DNA of 64,000 bases from Podocnemis expansa (taxonomy: Eukaryota > Chordata > Testudines > Podocnemididae): assembly GCA_007922195.1 (NCBI GenBank), contig ML681997.1:9945429-10009428 (forward strand). The letters are read 5' to 3'. The notes beneath the pieces were generated by a model, which saw only the letters and a list, made by a program, of their open reading frames with translations, was not told the origin of the DNA and did not search any database. Every line of letters starts with the position of its first letter. The first letter of the stretch is position 1. This document shows, piece after piece, positions 44,918 to 54,619 of the stretch. The translations under genes were made by a program, and so were the position numbers.

Positions 44918-45215
44918 GACAAACAGCAAGTCTAGTGGCACTTTCAAAGACTAACAAATTTATTTATCTTATGAGTTTTTGTGGGAGAAAATCCCACTTC
45001 ATCAGATGCTTGAAGATAGAGAAGTACCTGTGAATGGGAGGAAAATAAATGCAGTGAAGTGTAAGTCATAGGATCATGTCAGACTGTTACAGCATATCAA
45101 CGCAGCTGTTTAGTTTCAGATAGTGGAAACAGCATATAGGAGGGAAGTGAGGGAAAAAGGAAAGCAAAATTACCTATTGTAATGGTGGGAGGGGACCAGT
45201 CTCTCTTTAACCCTA
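44918..45215 (-). mobile_element. PLE 3' end, reverse orientation
   Basis: A terminal repeat core in reverse orientation (TTTTTGTGGGAGAAAATCCC, ACTTCATCAGATGCTTGAAG) followed by the AGGAAAATAAATGCAGTG and TAAGTCATAGGATCATGTCA phrases found downstream of the endonuclease in 5810-8006. Confidence 0.75.
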
Positions 45216-45239
45216 GAGGCATTTTAAGCACTGTGAATA

Positions 45240-45366
45240 AGCCCTGTGAATAGTGTAGTGGCTAGCACCTCTGCTTAATATGCAGAAAATCCTGGGTTCA
45301 AGCCCCGGGGGGTTGGACTCGATGATCTCACAAGGTCCCTTCCAACCCTATCATTTGATTTGATTG
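45240..45366 (+). mobile_element. tRNA-Val-like SINE with CR1 tail (copy 2)
   Basis: TAGTGTAGTGGCTAGCACC, the TCTGC/GCAGA stem with loop TTAATAT, box-B-like GGTTCAAGCCC, then GGTTGGACTCGATGATCTCA and CCTTCCAACCCTATCATTTG. Confidence 0.82.
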
Positions 45367-45539
45367 AATGCATTTGTTTGGAAAAGGTCAGCTGGCCAGT
45401 GTAGCATGTAAGGTGGATGCGAAAAATAAACCTGTTAGTCTTAAAGTGCCACATGACTCCTTGGTTTTTTTTTTGCTGGACTAGACTAACACGGCTATCC
45501 CGTTGGAAATCAGCTGATGTTTTGCAAACAAATGCATTC
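45366..45539. repeat. Inverted flank around a forward PLE terminus
   Basis: GAATGCATTTGTTTG at 45366-45380 is the perfect complement of 45525-45539. The similarity continues imperfectly to TCAGCTG on both sides (45388-45394 and 45510-45516). Between them 45412-45510 is a PLE terminus in forward orientation (AATAAACCTGTTAGTC, GTGCCACATGACTCCTTGG, GACTAACACGGCTATCCCG). Confidence 0.75.
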
Positions 45540-46880
45540 ATGGTGATTAAAATGTCTCATACAAGAAGTCTGGCCATTCTGAATTACTTCTGTACCTGCT
45601 TTCTCCATTTGAGTGCATTGGTTTTAAGGCTGTGTGTTCTAAAAAACATTTTGTTTTGGGGTTTTTTTTGTATATTGCAAAGTCATAGCTTCAGTGTAAA
45701 AATGCAGAGCATCTCAGAACTTTTATTGCTTAGCTATTCAACTATAAGCCTTATAACACTGTATGTTCTTTCTCGTCGGTAGTTGTTGATATTCAATTAG
45801 GAACACACTCTGCTTTGCTAAACAGTGTCAAAACAAATTTCACTGATCTGAGTATGGACCAATAATTGCCTCCATTTTCTTTCGTTTTTAATTGCCCTAC
45901 AGATTTGGCAGGCAAGATGGACGAGGAAGAAGTAAGTCAGAAGATTTTTATCTTTCTTAACCAGTGATTTCAGCAAACAGCTGGGCATGGTAGGGGAATT
46001 ATGACAACTCCATGCAGATATTTCACATAATTGCTAGAGGACACGATACATCATTCTGATTCCATTCAATACTTTCCAGTCATGCTACAAGAATCACAGA
46101 AAAAGCACATCTCTACTGAGTGGTACAACTGCACACCTGTTTGCAATTGTGTATACAGGACTATACACCCTGTCCTCTCCCCCATATAGATCTTCTACTG
46201 ATATCTGTGGAAGAGCCCAGTAGCCAAGACTCAGCTTTCCATCTAACCCATTTCTCATCAAACCTGAGATTACAGGAATAAGATGGTCATCGATGAAACC
46301 AAAACTGTTACTGTCAAGTATCTGGACTCCTTCAGTTTGTCAGATTTATCTCAGTTTAGTCAGCTACACAGAGCTTTTCAATGGCAGATGGTCACTGAGT
46401 TAAGGTTTACTTTGTTTCCTGACATTTAAGTCATTAATCTGCCTAAACCAGGATAATTTCATTTGGTGCTGTAGATGACAGGGAAGGCCCTGCAAGTCCC
46501 TTTTTCATGCCCCCTTCACACAGCACTTGCAATATGTGATGAATTGATGACAGTTCCATTTCAGAGAAATTTGGTTTTAAAAACCTCTCCTATTGCAATC
46601 AGAAAACTAGTGGGGACTACCTAACAAAACCATGGATAAGAAAATTGTCTGTTCTGTGCTGCTTCCACTATGAGTAAGTGCTGCCTAGGCAATCACCTGG
46701 GGACGACTTACAAAAAGGGTTTGAGTTAATATACAAGACACACAAAATAAGAGCACATTTTTAGCTATGGGAAAAAAGGCAGAAAATATACCTTTTAAAA
46801 TACATTCATCTTGGAAAGTTTACCTAATGACATATGGAAGACATAAACCAAAAATATGATTCATAAATTTGGAGGCCAGA
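45540..46880. other. Intronic sequence with one exon-like microsegment
   Basis: Otherwise unassigned. The exon-like segment at 45903-45931 on the plus strand is discussed among the findings. Confidence 0.35.
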
Positions 46881-47565
46881 TGTGTAAAGCCCTGCAGATC
46901 TGCAGGTGTCTGCAGACCCATTGCTACAGACTGCAGCTCAGATGCAGATTCTATTTTTATCTGCCCAGGGTGCATTACCTACTGCTGCTGCCGCCTCTGC
47001 CACAGCTGCAGAGAGCAGAGAGCAATGTTAAACAGCACATCAGGGAACAAAGGAAGCGCTCCAGCCAATCACAGCTCAGCTTCCATCTGCCAGCCAATCA
47101 GAGACAGTCACTCACGGGAGCTCAGTTTACCAGATAGTCCAGCCTCTGACTCTAGGAGCCCCAACAGCCAGTCCCCACAGTCCACCAATTAGGTGGTGAT
47201 GGGCAGCTACCTTGCTCCCACCCACCACTGCCAGCCACCCAGTCAGACGATTGGCAACAGCTCCAGCTTCCCTAGCCCAGGCAGAATAAAAGTTATTGAG
47301 ATGGGGTCCAGGGGAGCCTCTGAACTGCATGGAGCTACTCCCACCTCCCCCCAGACCTCCCCAGCCTCAGCTCAGCAGAGCTGCAGCAGCCAGAAAGAGG
47401 CTCTGCTCCTCTAGTCAGAGGAGGAGCCGCTGCAAGGCAGGGGTGATGCAGATGCGGATGGACATAAAATTCGGCATGTGGATCCTGGATCAGATGCAGG
47501 CTGACAATGAGCAATGCAGACTGGCTGCCAAGCCACATTTTTGTATCTGTGCAGGTCTCTACAGA
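46881..47565. mobile_element. Putative non-autonomous DNA element, GC-rich
   Basis: The left end TGTAAAGCCCTGCAGATCTG and the right end, in reverse complement TGTAGAGACCTGCACAGAT, are similar. The interior has a GATGCAGATGCGGATGG word near the right and GC-rich sequence that opens spurious frames in all phases. Class unknown. Confidence 0.4.
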
Positions 47566-47597
47566 TGGAACCATTATGATCAACTAATTTGATTTCC

Positions 47598-47665
47598 TGG
47601 ATCACACAGACCCTAGAATTTCACCCAGTGTTTCCTGCATCAAGCCCATAACTTCTGGTTGCAGA
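47598..47665 (-). mobile_element. Old CR1 remnant
   Basis: GACCCTAGAATTTCACCCAG and a TCCTGCATCAAGCCCATAAC block resemble the old CR1/L3 3' end in reverse orientation. Short. Confidence 0.35.
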
Positions 47666-47877
47666 GCTTAAAAACAAACCAACCAACCAAAACAAAAAGC
47701 AACAAAAGTAACCAAATCTAATTTAAAATCCTTCAATTCTGCAGAGGCTTCCACTTGTAAAGATCTATCAGAGCCAATGGGCTTAATCAGGAAGGAAGAT
47801 GGCATAGGACATGACCCAGACTAGAGAGACATTACAATAAATCAACAGGAGGTCCATCATAGTGTTTTTGTCTAATC

Positions 47878-48065
47878 CAGTGGTTTTCAAAAACGTAGGG
47901 TTAGGACCTAGTCCTAGGTCACAGACCCTCAGGCACTGGGTTGCAGCATCCCCTGCTGCCGGCACCAAAAGACTGGAATGCATTGCTCAAAGATGTAATT
48001 GTTGGGTTGCAGGGGTAAATGACTTTTTTCAGCTGGGTCCTGAGAAAAAAGTTCAAAAACCACTG
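47878..48065. mobile_element. hAT-like MITE (copy 2), 188 bp
   Basis: CAGTGGTTTTCAAAA at one end and TTCAAAAACCACTG at the other. It has a perfect 8-bp target duplication GTCTAATC at 47870-47877 and 48066-48073. Homologous throughout to 35400-35591. Confidence 0.9.
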
Positions 48066-48073
48066 GTCTAATC

Positions 48074-48924
48074 TATGTCACTATGACAATACCGAACAAG
48101 TCCCAGGCACCTATATGTAACCCAATAAAACTAAACCATAGCAGAAACATGGTACTGGGGTCTAAGTGCGAAGACAAGAATGAATGCAGGCTACCTTGTT
48201 TTTCTTTTACATTTTAAATATTCATCACCAGGCACACCGCAGCATTCCTTGACCCCTTTTTTAAACAAGATAAATACAGAATTATACAGAAAAGTGTGCT
48301 TAAATATGCAAGACATTATTTGCATAACAGGCTAGTGCTGCTAATGAGCCTCCAAATGTCACCCAATTTATTCCTTCACTTTTCTGCTTCTATATAGTCA
48401 GAGACTTAAAAAGAATGATAATTTTATCATCTGTATGTGACCTCTTGTGCTAACAGATATTCTCACTGTGGGAGGGGTGCCAAAGTGGCACAGATTTGCG
48501 GAGGTAACAATAAAAAGAAAAGTTCTACAGGGAAAAGAAAAATCTTTGTCCTGCTTACACAGCTCTCTCATCCAACTCAAATTGCTAGGAACATTGGAAA
48601 TACCAGACCAGACCAGAGCTGATCCTGTCCCTAACAGTGGCCAATGCAAAGGTGCCTCAGAGGAAGATGTAAAATAATGAGACTAAACAATCTGGAGGAT
48701 AACATGTCCCAAGAGAAAATTTGTCTTATACAGTATTAGTTTCTTGTCCATGCCCTGAAATGTGAGAATTTACATTTCTGTTTTTAAAATAGCCTCTATA
48801 ATCAATGGATGATCTCATTATCAACAGAAGTCTTCTGTCCATAAATTCAGCAACCCATTGAAACCTTTCTCAATCTGGCCTGTAAACTCAGACTGAGACT
48901 TCTGCACTTACAAGAATTAAAAAT
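48074..48924. other. Intronic sequence, nothing recognised
   Basis: Short frames only, without recognisable domains. Confidence 0.4.
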
Positions 48925-49565
48925 AGAATTATAGAGCTATAGGATTAGGAGGGACCACAAAAGTTAGGGAAGACCTCAAATTTAGACCAGTGTGTTGTGT
49001 CTAAACCATTCAAGATAGATGGGCTACCCAGCTGCCTTTTGGAAATCTCCAGTGAAAGAGCCCCATGACCTTCTTAGGCTGTCTGTTCCATTGTTCAACT
49101 ATTTCTACAGTTAAAAAAAATTTCTGATATTTAATCCAGATCTGCTATGTTGTTTGAACCCAGCCCTCTTGTGCTGCCTTCTATAGGAAGAGAAAACAAC
49201 TTTTCACCTTCCTTTTTATGGCACCTTCTCAAGCATCTGAAGACCACTAACATGTCCACCCCAATCTTCTCTTTTCCAAACTAAACACACCTAGTTCCTT
49301 CAGCCTTTGCATGTGTGGCCTCCATTCCATCCCTTTGGTCACCCTTTGTTGCTAGCCTCTGAATCCTTGGCAGTTTCTCTACGTCCCTTCTATACATTGG
49401 TAACCAAAATAGGATGCAATACTCCAGCTGAGGCCTAACCAGCACTGAACAGACTGATACTAACATTTGTTGAGACTTGTATGCCATGACTCTGTTAACA
49501 CCCCCTAAAATTGCACTTGGCTTTTTTACAACAGTATTGCATTATTGATTTAGGTAGTTGCGTAT
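48925..49565 (-). mobile_element. Ancient CR1/L3-type LINE 3' portion
   Basis: Reverse orientation, starting at GCTATAGGATTAGGAGGGAC. Minus-strand remnant: SVLVRPQLEYCILFWLPMYR followed by RDVEKLPRIQRLATK. More diverged than other copies. Confidence 0.7.
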
Positions 49566-50778
49566 CTTTAATAACTCCAAACTAATATAAGCCATATAGC
49601 CAAAATGCTGATAGCCATAAAAGAAGGTTCAGAAGCTGAATGACAAGAACTCAACTTTCTCCCTTTCCCAATTGTAGTCCACACTACTGCCACTGAAATG
49701 TAGTCTTCCGTGCTACAACTCTTTTCTTCCATAGCTTTAATCATAATTTTATATATTAAAACATCAAAGAATTCTGTCCACTTCTTATTCTAATTACAGC
49801 TGTTATTTTGAAAGGTATGGGGGCAAAGTGGTATAGGTTAAAGTGATAGAACCAAGGTGCCACAACCTAGGTCCTCCATGTTTCCAAGGATGAGTATGTA
49901 TAGTACATAAGATGTGCTGGGGCAACAGTTTCTCTGAGAGGAGCAATACAGTAAGAAATTAATCTTTTTTAAAAAGTGGGTTTTTTTCAGTCTTACTTTA
50001 AATGTGACCTGTTGCAATACAAAAGAAAGCAGTTAGCAGTGCAGTTAGCCACAGAGCTTGAGGGAGCACAAGAGCGTGGAATTGCTATGTACTGAACCAG
50101 ACGGAGAGACTGCAAGTCTTCTGGCCTGAGGAAATACGGCTTTTGCAGATGGGACCATGTTCATTCAGCCACCCCCTAAATGAATGAGCTGATCATAAAT
50201 AATTTCTTGTGTCGTGCCTTGGCAGGACATGATATTTCCAGATTTCCTATTCTTTAGTCTTAATAAAACAGGTAAACTATGATGCCTTGCCTAGAACTAA
50301 TACGCTCTTAAATCAGACTTTATCCTATAGCCTTTACACAGTCAAAAAGCACAGCCAACATTAACCAAGCCATAATTATTCCCATGGAAACCTCTTCATT
50401 CTAGTGCTTGCCTTTCCATTGGCTACTAGCTTATTAGTGTTCATTATGTCACTGCATCTTCCTCTCAAGGTCCTGAATCATTCACTGTGCTTTATACTGG
50501 ACTGCTACAACAGGAATAAATCTGCCACCATCTGCTCTTGTCACAGCTGTACTCTAATTTCTTGCTTTGCATTGTGAAGTTCAATCAATTCTGGTTTTAG
50601 CACACTCTGAAAAAGATTTCCCATCCTCTCTTCAGATCCCCACATTCTTTTATTAGTAGTACGGAATGGTGCTCAATTAATTATATGAATGCCTTTGTTC
50701 ATTTTTCATGTAAAGCTGTCCCTTTGTGGTTTGGCCAGAAAATCAGAATAAATGCATGGAGCTGTCATGTATTTTTAA
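49566..50778. other. Intronic sequence, nothing recognised
   Basis: Non-coding and AT-rich, up to the start of the nested cluster. Confidence 0.4.
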
Positions 50779-51361
50779 TTTCCAAAGGGATAGCCGTGTT
50801 AGTCTAGTCCACCAAAAAACACAAGGAGTCGTGTGGCACTTTAAGACTAAAACAGATTTATTTTTCGCGTAAGCTTTCGTGGGAGAAAATCCCACTTCGT
50901 CAGATGCTTTGAAGATGGGTGAACTTACAGAACGGAATGAAAATAAATGCAAGGGGGTGTAAAACATAGGATCAGGTCATACAGTAACAGCAAATCAGAG
51001 CAGTTGTTAGGTTCAAATCATGGGAAACCTGAAGTCAAATTACCTTTTGTAATGGGTTAAGGACCCATAGTCTCGATTAAGTCCTGCTCTCACAGAAACG
51101 GAGGTTACTCACCCTTTGGTGCAGTAGCCACGGTTCTTCGAGATGTGTGTCCCTGCACTGCTCTGCTATAGGCGTGTGTGGCTGCGCCTGCACGCAGCCC
51201 TGGAGATTTTTTTATCGCAGGGCTAAAGGGCGCGCAACCAGCTTCCCACTGTTTGGAAAGCGCGTGCCCCCTGTCCACCCGTCTGTTCCTTCTCCACCAT
51301 GGAGCACCGATAATTAAATAGGAATACTCCGAAGTAGAGGGGAGGTGGGTGGGAAGTGGAG

Positions 51362-51460
51362 CAGTGTGGGGACACACATCTCGAAGAACCATGGCTACTG
51401 CACCAAAGGGTGAGTAACCTCCATTTCTTCATCAAGCCGTGTCCCCGCTGCTCCACTATA
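51362..51460. repeat. DIRS internal complementary region
   Basis: Contains GCACCAAAGGGTGAGTAACC (complement of 51103-51122 region) adjoining TTTCTTCATCAAGCCGTGTC and CCGCTGCTCCACTATAGG (complement of 54262-54293). In DIRS1 this arrangement lets both termini base-pair to form a circle. Confidence 0.85.
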
Positions 51461-51480
51461 GGTGACTACCAAGCAGTACT

Positions 51481-52386
51481 CTAAATGGTGGAGGGGACTT
51501 TGGATCTACCCCTTCTAGCCGTGCTAAGTACCGCAAGCCCCACAGATGCATCACTAGAGGCATCCATGTCAACTGCATAATGCTTTATGAAGGTATCGGC
51601 CGATGCCCAGGTATCTGCTCTACAAATGTCTATGATTGGGACACTGCGGAGGAATGCTGTGGAACTAGAAATTGCTCTGGTGGAATTAGTTCTAAGACAC
51701 TGTGGTGGCTCGGGGCCATGTTTCTCGTAAGCCATGTGAATACATGTGGATACCCACTTAGAAAGTCTCTGTTTCGAAATCAGATTGCCTCTAGACCGTT
51801 CCGTGACTGAGACAAACAGTCTTGGTGTTTTCCTGAAAGCCACCACTCTGTCTATATAGTAGGCTATAGCCCTTCTGACATCTAGGGTATGCAGTGCTGC
51901 ATCTGCTTGTGTCTTGTGTGGTTTTGGACAGAAGATTGGGAGGTGAATTGTCTGGTTGATATGAAAACTCAAAGAGACTTTAGGTATAAATTTGGGATGC
52001 GGCCTAAAGGAGACTTTATCTTTCGTGAAGATGGTGAAAAGAGGACAAGCCATCGGTGCTGCTATTTCTCCGACTCACCTAGCCGATGTTATTGCTAATA
52101 AAAATGCGACCTTAATTGACATATGTAGTAGGGAGCAAGATGCCATCGGTTCAAAGGGTGGCCTAGTGAGGGATTTCAGAACTAAGGCTAAGTCCCATGG
52201 AGGTACCGGGGGTCTAACGTCCAGGTAAATGTTATAGATACCATCCATTAATCGTTTCACGATGTGATGAGAGAATAACGACGAGTCGTCCACCAAATCG
52301 TGGAATGTTGACATGGCTACCAAATGAACTTTAATTGTGGTTGTAGCTAATCCCATCTCTTTCAGGTCAAGGAGATACTTGAGCAC
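51481..52386 (-). pseudogene. DIRS tyrosine recombinase
   Basis: Two adjoining minus-strand frames. N-terminal part 52386-52075: LKYLLDLKEMGLATTTIKVH, then FSHHIVKRLMDGIYN and VLKSLTRPPFEPM. C-terminal part 52053-51481: HTLDVRRAIAYYIDRVVAFR, KTPRLFVSVTERSRGNLISK, QRLSKWVSTCIHMAYEKHG, NSTRAISSSTAFLRSVPIID and IKHYAVDMDASSDASVGLAV. The HxxR box reads NSTR (His to Asn) and the catalytic Tyr is in KHYAVD. The enzyme would integrate a circular DNA intermediate. The frame break and lost His predict inactivity. Confidence 0.85.
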
Positions 52387-52508
52387 CTCCAGGATCTGCG
52401 CAGATTGTGGAGAGAGGTGACGTTCCTAACACCAGGCAGCGAATCTCTTCCATTTTTGCAGGTAAGTAACTCTGGTCATCGACCTTCCACTATTTATTAA
52501 CACATGTT

Positions 52509-53769
52509 TTACTCGATCCAAGCATCATTGTTCCAGGTCATTGAACCATCTAGGAGCCAGGCCGTTAGATGGAGTTTGCTCAGGTAAGTATGTCGAGTTT
52601 TGCCCTTGTTTACTGTAAGCAAATTCGGAATGAGTGGAAAGATGATCAGCGTCACTACTGACATTTGGATGAGGGAGGAATACCATGTCTGCCTGGGCCA
52701 CGCTGGGGCAATTAATATGAGTATTGCCTTGTCCTGCTTCATCTTCTCCATCGTTTTGGAGATCATGGGAATCGGGGGGAAAGCGTACAGGAGAATACGC
52801 TGCCATTTCACTAGAAACGCGTCTCCCAAAGAGCCACGACCAAGGCCTGCCCCCGAACAAAATGAGACCCATTTCTTTTTTCTCTGTGTTGCAAACAGAT
52901 CTATTGCCGGCTGACCCCATTGATGAAATATGTTCGCTAGGACCATGTCATCTACCTCCCACTCGTGAGGTTCTGCAAAGCTCCTGCTCAGCGCATCTGC
53001 CGTCGTGTTAAGCCTGCCAGGTAAGTAGATTGCCTCCAATTGAACTCCATGGCATGTGGCCCAGTCCCATAGCTTGAGGGGCTCTGCGCATAGAGACTGG
53101 GAGCGAGCGCCCCCTTTCCGATTGACATAGTACATTGATACTACACTGCTGTCAGTATCTTTATGCTCTTCCCCTCTATGAGATATAGGAAGTGGTGACA
53201 AGCATTCCTTATTGCACGTAGCTTGAGGAGGTTTATATGCAGGAGGCTCTTGGTATGCGACCACTTCCTCTGGACCATGAGAACCCCCCCAGATGTGCTC
53301 CCCACCCTGCAAGGGAGGCGTCGGTTACGAGTAAAAGAGAGGGAGGTTGCTGAGAGAAAGGAACCCCCCGCTGAAGTTCTGCTGGTACAGTCCGCCATAA
53401 GAGAGCGTCCTTTATGGGCTGCGGCATAGCTAGGATACGGTGCCTCAGATGCCAGTGAGGTTTCAAGTTCCTCAGGAGCCATATTTGCAAGTGTCTCATA
53501 TGAAATCTGGCATGGGGGACCAGATACATAGCTGCCGCCATGTGGCCCAGGAGTTGCATACACGTCAGTGCTGTAACTGTGCAACAAGGAAGTATGCCTT
53601 TTATGAGGCTTTGTATCGCTATAACTTGTTCATTTGTGAGAAACGCCCTGCGGGAGGGAGTATGAATGGTAGCTCCTATGAATTGTAGCTCCTGTACAGG
53701 CTGGAGGGTGTATTTTTTGTAGTTGATCATAAACCCCAAATATAGGAAGAGCTGCTCCGTGAATGCCAC
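52509..53769 (-). pseudogene. DIRS RT C-terminus and RNase H
   Basis: Two overlapping minus frames. 53769-53233: FTEQLFLYLGFMINYKKYTL and VQELQFIGATIHTPSRRAFL (RT thumb), then LLLVTDASLAGWGAHLGGF (start of RNase H, catalytic TDAS Asp). After a shift, 53312-52509: YYVNRKGGARSQSLCAEPL and GRLNTTADALSRSFAEPHEW (RNase H end), then QPAIDLFATQRKKKWVSFCS, FPPIPMISKTMEKMKQDKAI and IAPAWPRQTWYSSLIQMSV. This last block is characteristic of DIRS-type elements. Confidence 0.85.
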
Positions 53770-53776
53770 TGCTTGT

Positions 53777-53903
53777 TGAGCTTCTGAGTGTACTGGCTAG
53801 CATCTCTGATTAATATGCAGAATATCCTGGGTTCAAGTCCCAGGGGGTTGGACTCGATGATCTCACGAGGTCCCTTCCAACCCTATGATTCTATTCTATT
53901 ATA
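53777..53903 (+). mobile_element. tRNA-Val-like SINE with CR1 tail (copy 3), inside DIRS
   Basis: Head diverged (GAGTGTACTGGCTAGCATC), loop TTAATAT, box-B-like GGTTCAAGTCC, tail GGTTGGACTCGATGATCTCA and a (ATTCT)n end. It splits the DIRS RT between YLDDFLLKAR (above 53905) and AVAFTEQLFLYLGF (below 53776). Confidence 0.82.
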
Positions 53904-53960
53904 AGAATGATCGTGCTTTCAACAGGAAATCGTCCAGGTAGGGGAATCGTTGGCAGTGCC
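53904..53960 (-). pseudogene. DIRS RT catalytic box
   Basis: The minus strand encodes RFPYLDDFLLKAR, motif C of a DIRS reverse transcriptase. Only 57 bases of RT remain here, cut by the SINE on one side and by deletion on the other. Confidence 0.75.
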
Positions 53961-54295
53961 GGGGAACTGATTCTTGGAGGCAGTGCCGGGGACAGGAGCT
54001 TTGAGGTAACTAACTAACAAAAACAGAATTCAACTATAACTATAGATGCTAAACGCTAACTGAGCAGATTCGGGCTGAGGAGCTGCTGGACTCCGTGCTG
54101 AGTAAGCAAGTGGCGGTTAAGAAGGAACTGAGGGGTAGACGAGGGCACGCGCGTTCCAAACGGCAGGATGCTCGTTCATGCACCATTTGGCTGTGCACCC
54201 CCCCCCCGGGCTCTGCAATAAAAATCTGTGGGGCTGGGTGTGGGGCGCACCCACACACACCTATAGTGGAGCAGCGGGGACACTGTTTCATGAAG

Positions 54296-54534
54296 AATTT
54301 AGCTTGCATATTAATTCGAGTTCAGCTGTTTCTCTTTGAAGTCTTGATGTCCCAGCAACATCTCTGACGACAGCGGTTAACAAATCATTTATCGAGTGAT
54401 TAGAAAGATGGAATTGCTCAGCAACTGGTTTCTTTGTTTTGTGATTTCTGATATCAGCTCTGTGTTCATTTATCCTTTAGTGCAGCGATCGTCCTGTTTG
54501 TCCAATGTATAAGGTGTTGGGGCATTTCCTGCAC
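54296..54534 (-). pseudogene. PLE GIY-YIG endonuclease, distal half
   Basis: Minus-strand sequence equivalent to the CPRTLHIGQTRQSL through HSIDDLLMMVL region of the PLE at 5810-8006, with substitutions and stops. It is bounded by the CR1 at 54535 and the DIRS element at 54295. Confidence 0.75.
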
Positions 54535-54619
54535 GTAGAATCATAGAATCATAGGGTTGGAAGGGACCTCATAGGTCATCTAGTTCAACCCCCTGCCAGA
54601 GGCAGGGCCACTCCCACTA

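Larger units (their letters stand above)
51094..54295 (-). mobile_element. DIRS-type tyrosine-recombinase retrotransposon, internally deleted
   Basis: A 3.2-kb element. Inverted terminal repeats of about 200 bp lie at 51094-51310 and 54075-54295, sharing GTGTCCC..GCTGCTC.ACTATAGG and CGCGCGTGCCC-type blocks in opposite orientation. An internal complementary region at 51362-51460 contains the complements of both ends. Minus-strand order is RT box, RNase H, then tyrosine recombinase, as in DIRS1-like elements. Gag and the N-terminal RT are missing: leader sequence runs directly into the YLDD box. No target duplication was found, as expected for a recombinase-integrated element. Confidence 0.88.

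Noticed and set aside
46856..47605. Cluster of frames on both strands suggesting a GC-rich gene or CpG-island promoter
   Set aside because: Frames overlap on both strands, and the ends form an imperfect inverted repeat, fitting a non-autonomous DNA element better.
53777..53903. Treating the DIRS RT gap as an intron
   Set aside because: The gap is filled by a recognisable SINE with its CR1 tail, and no splice signals are needed to explain it.
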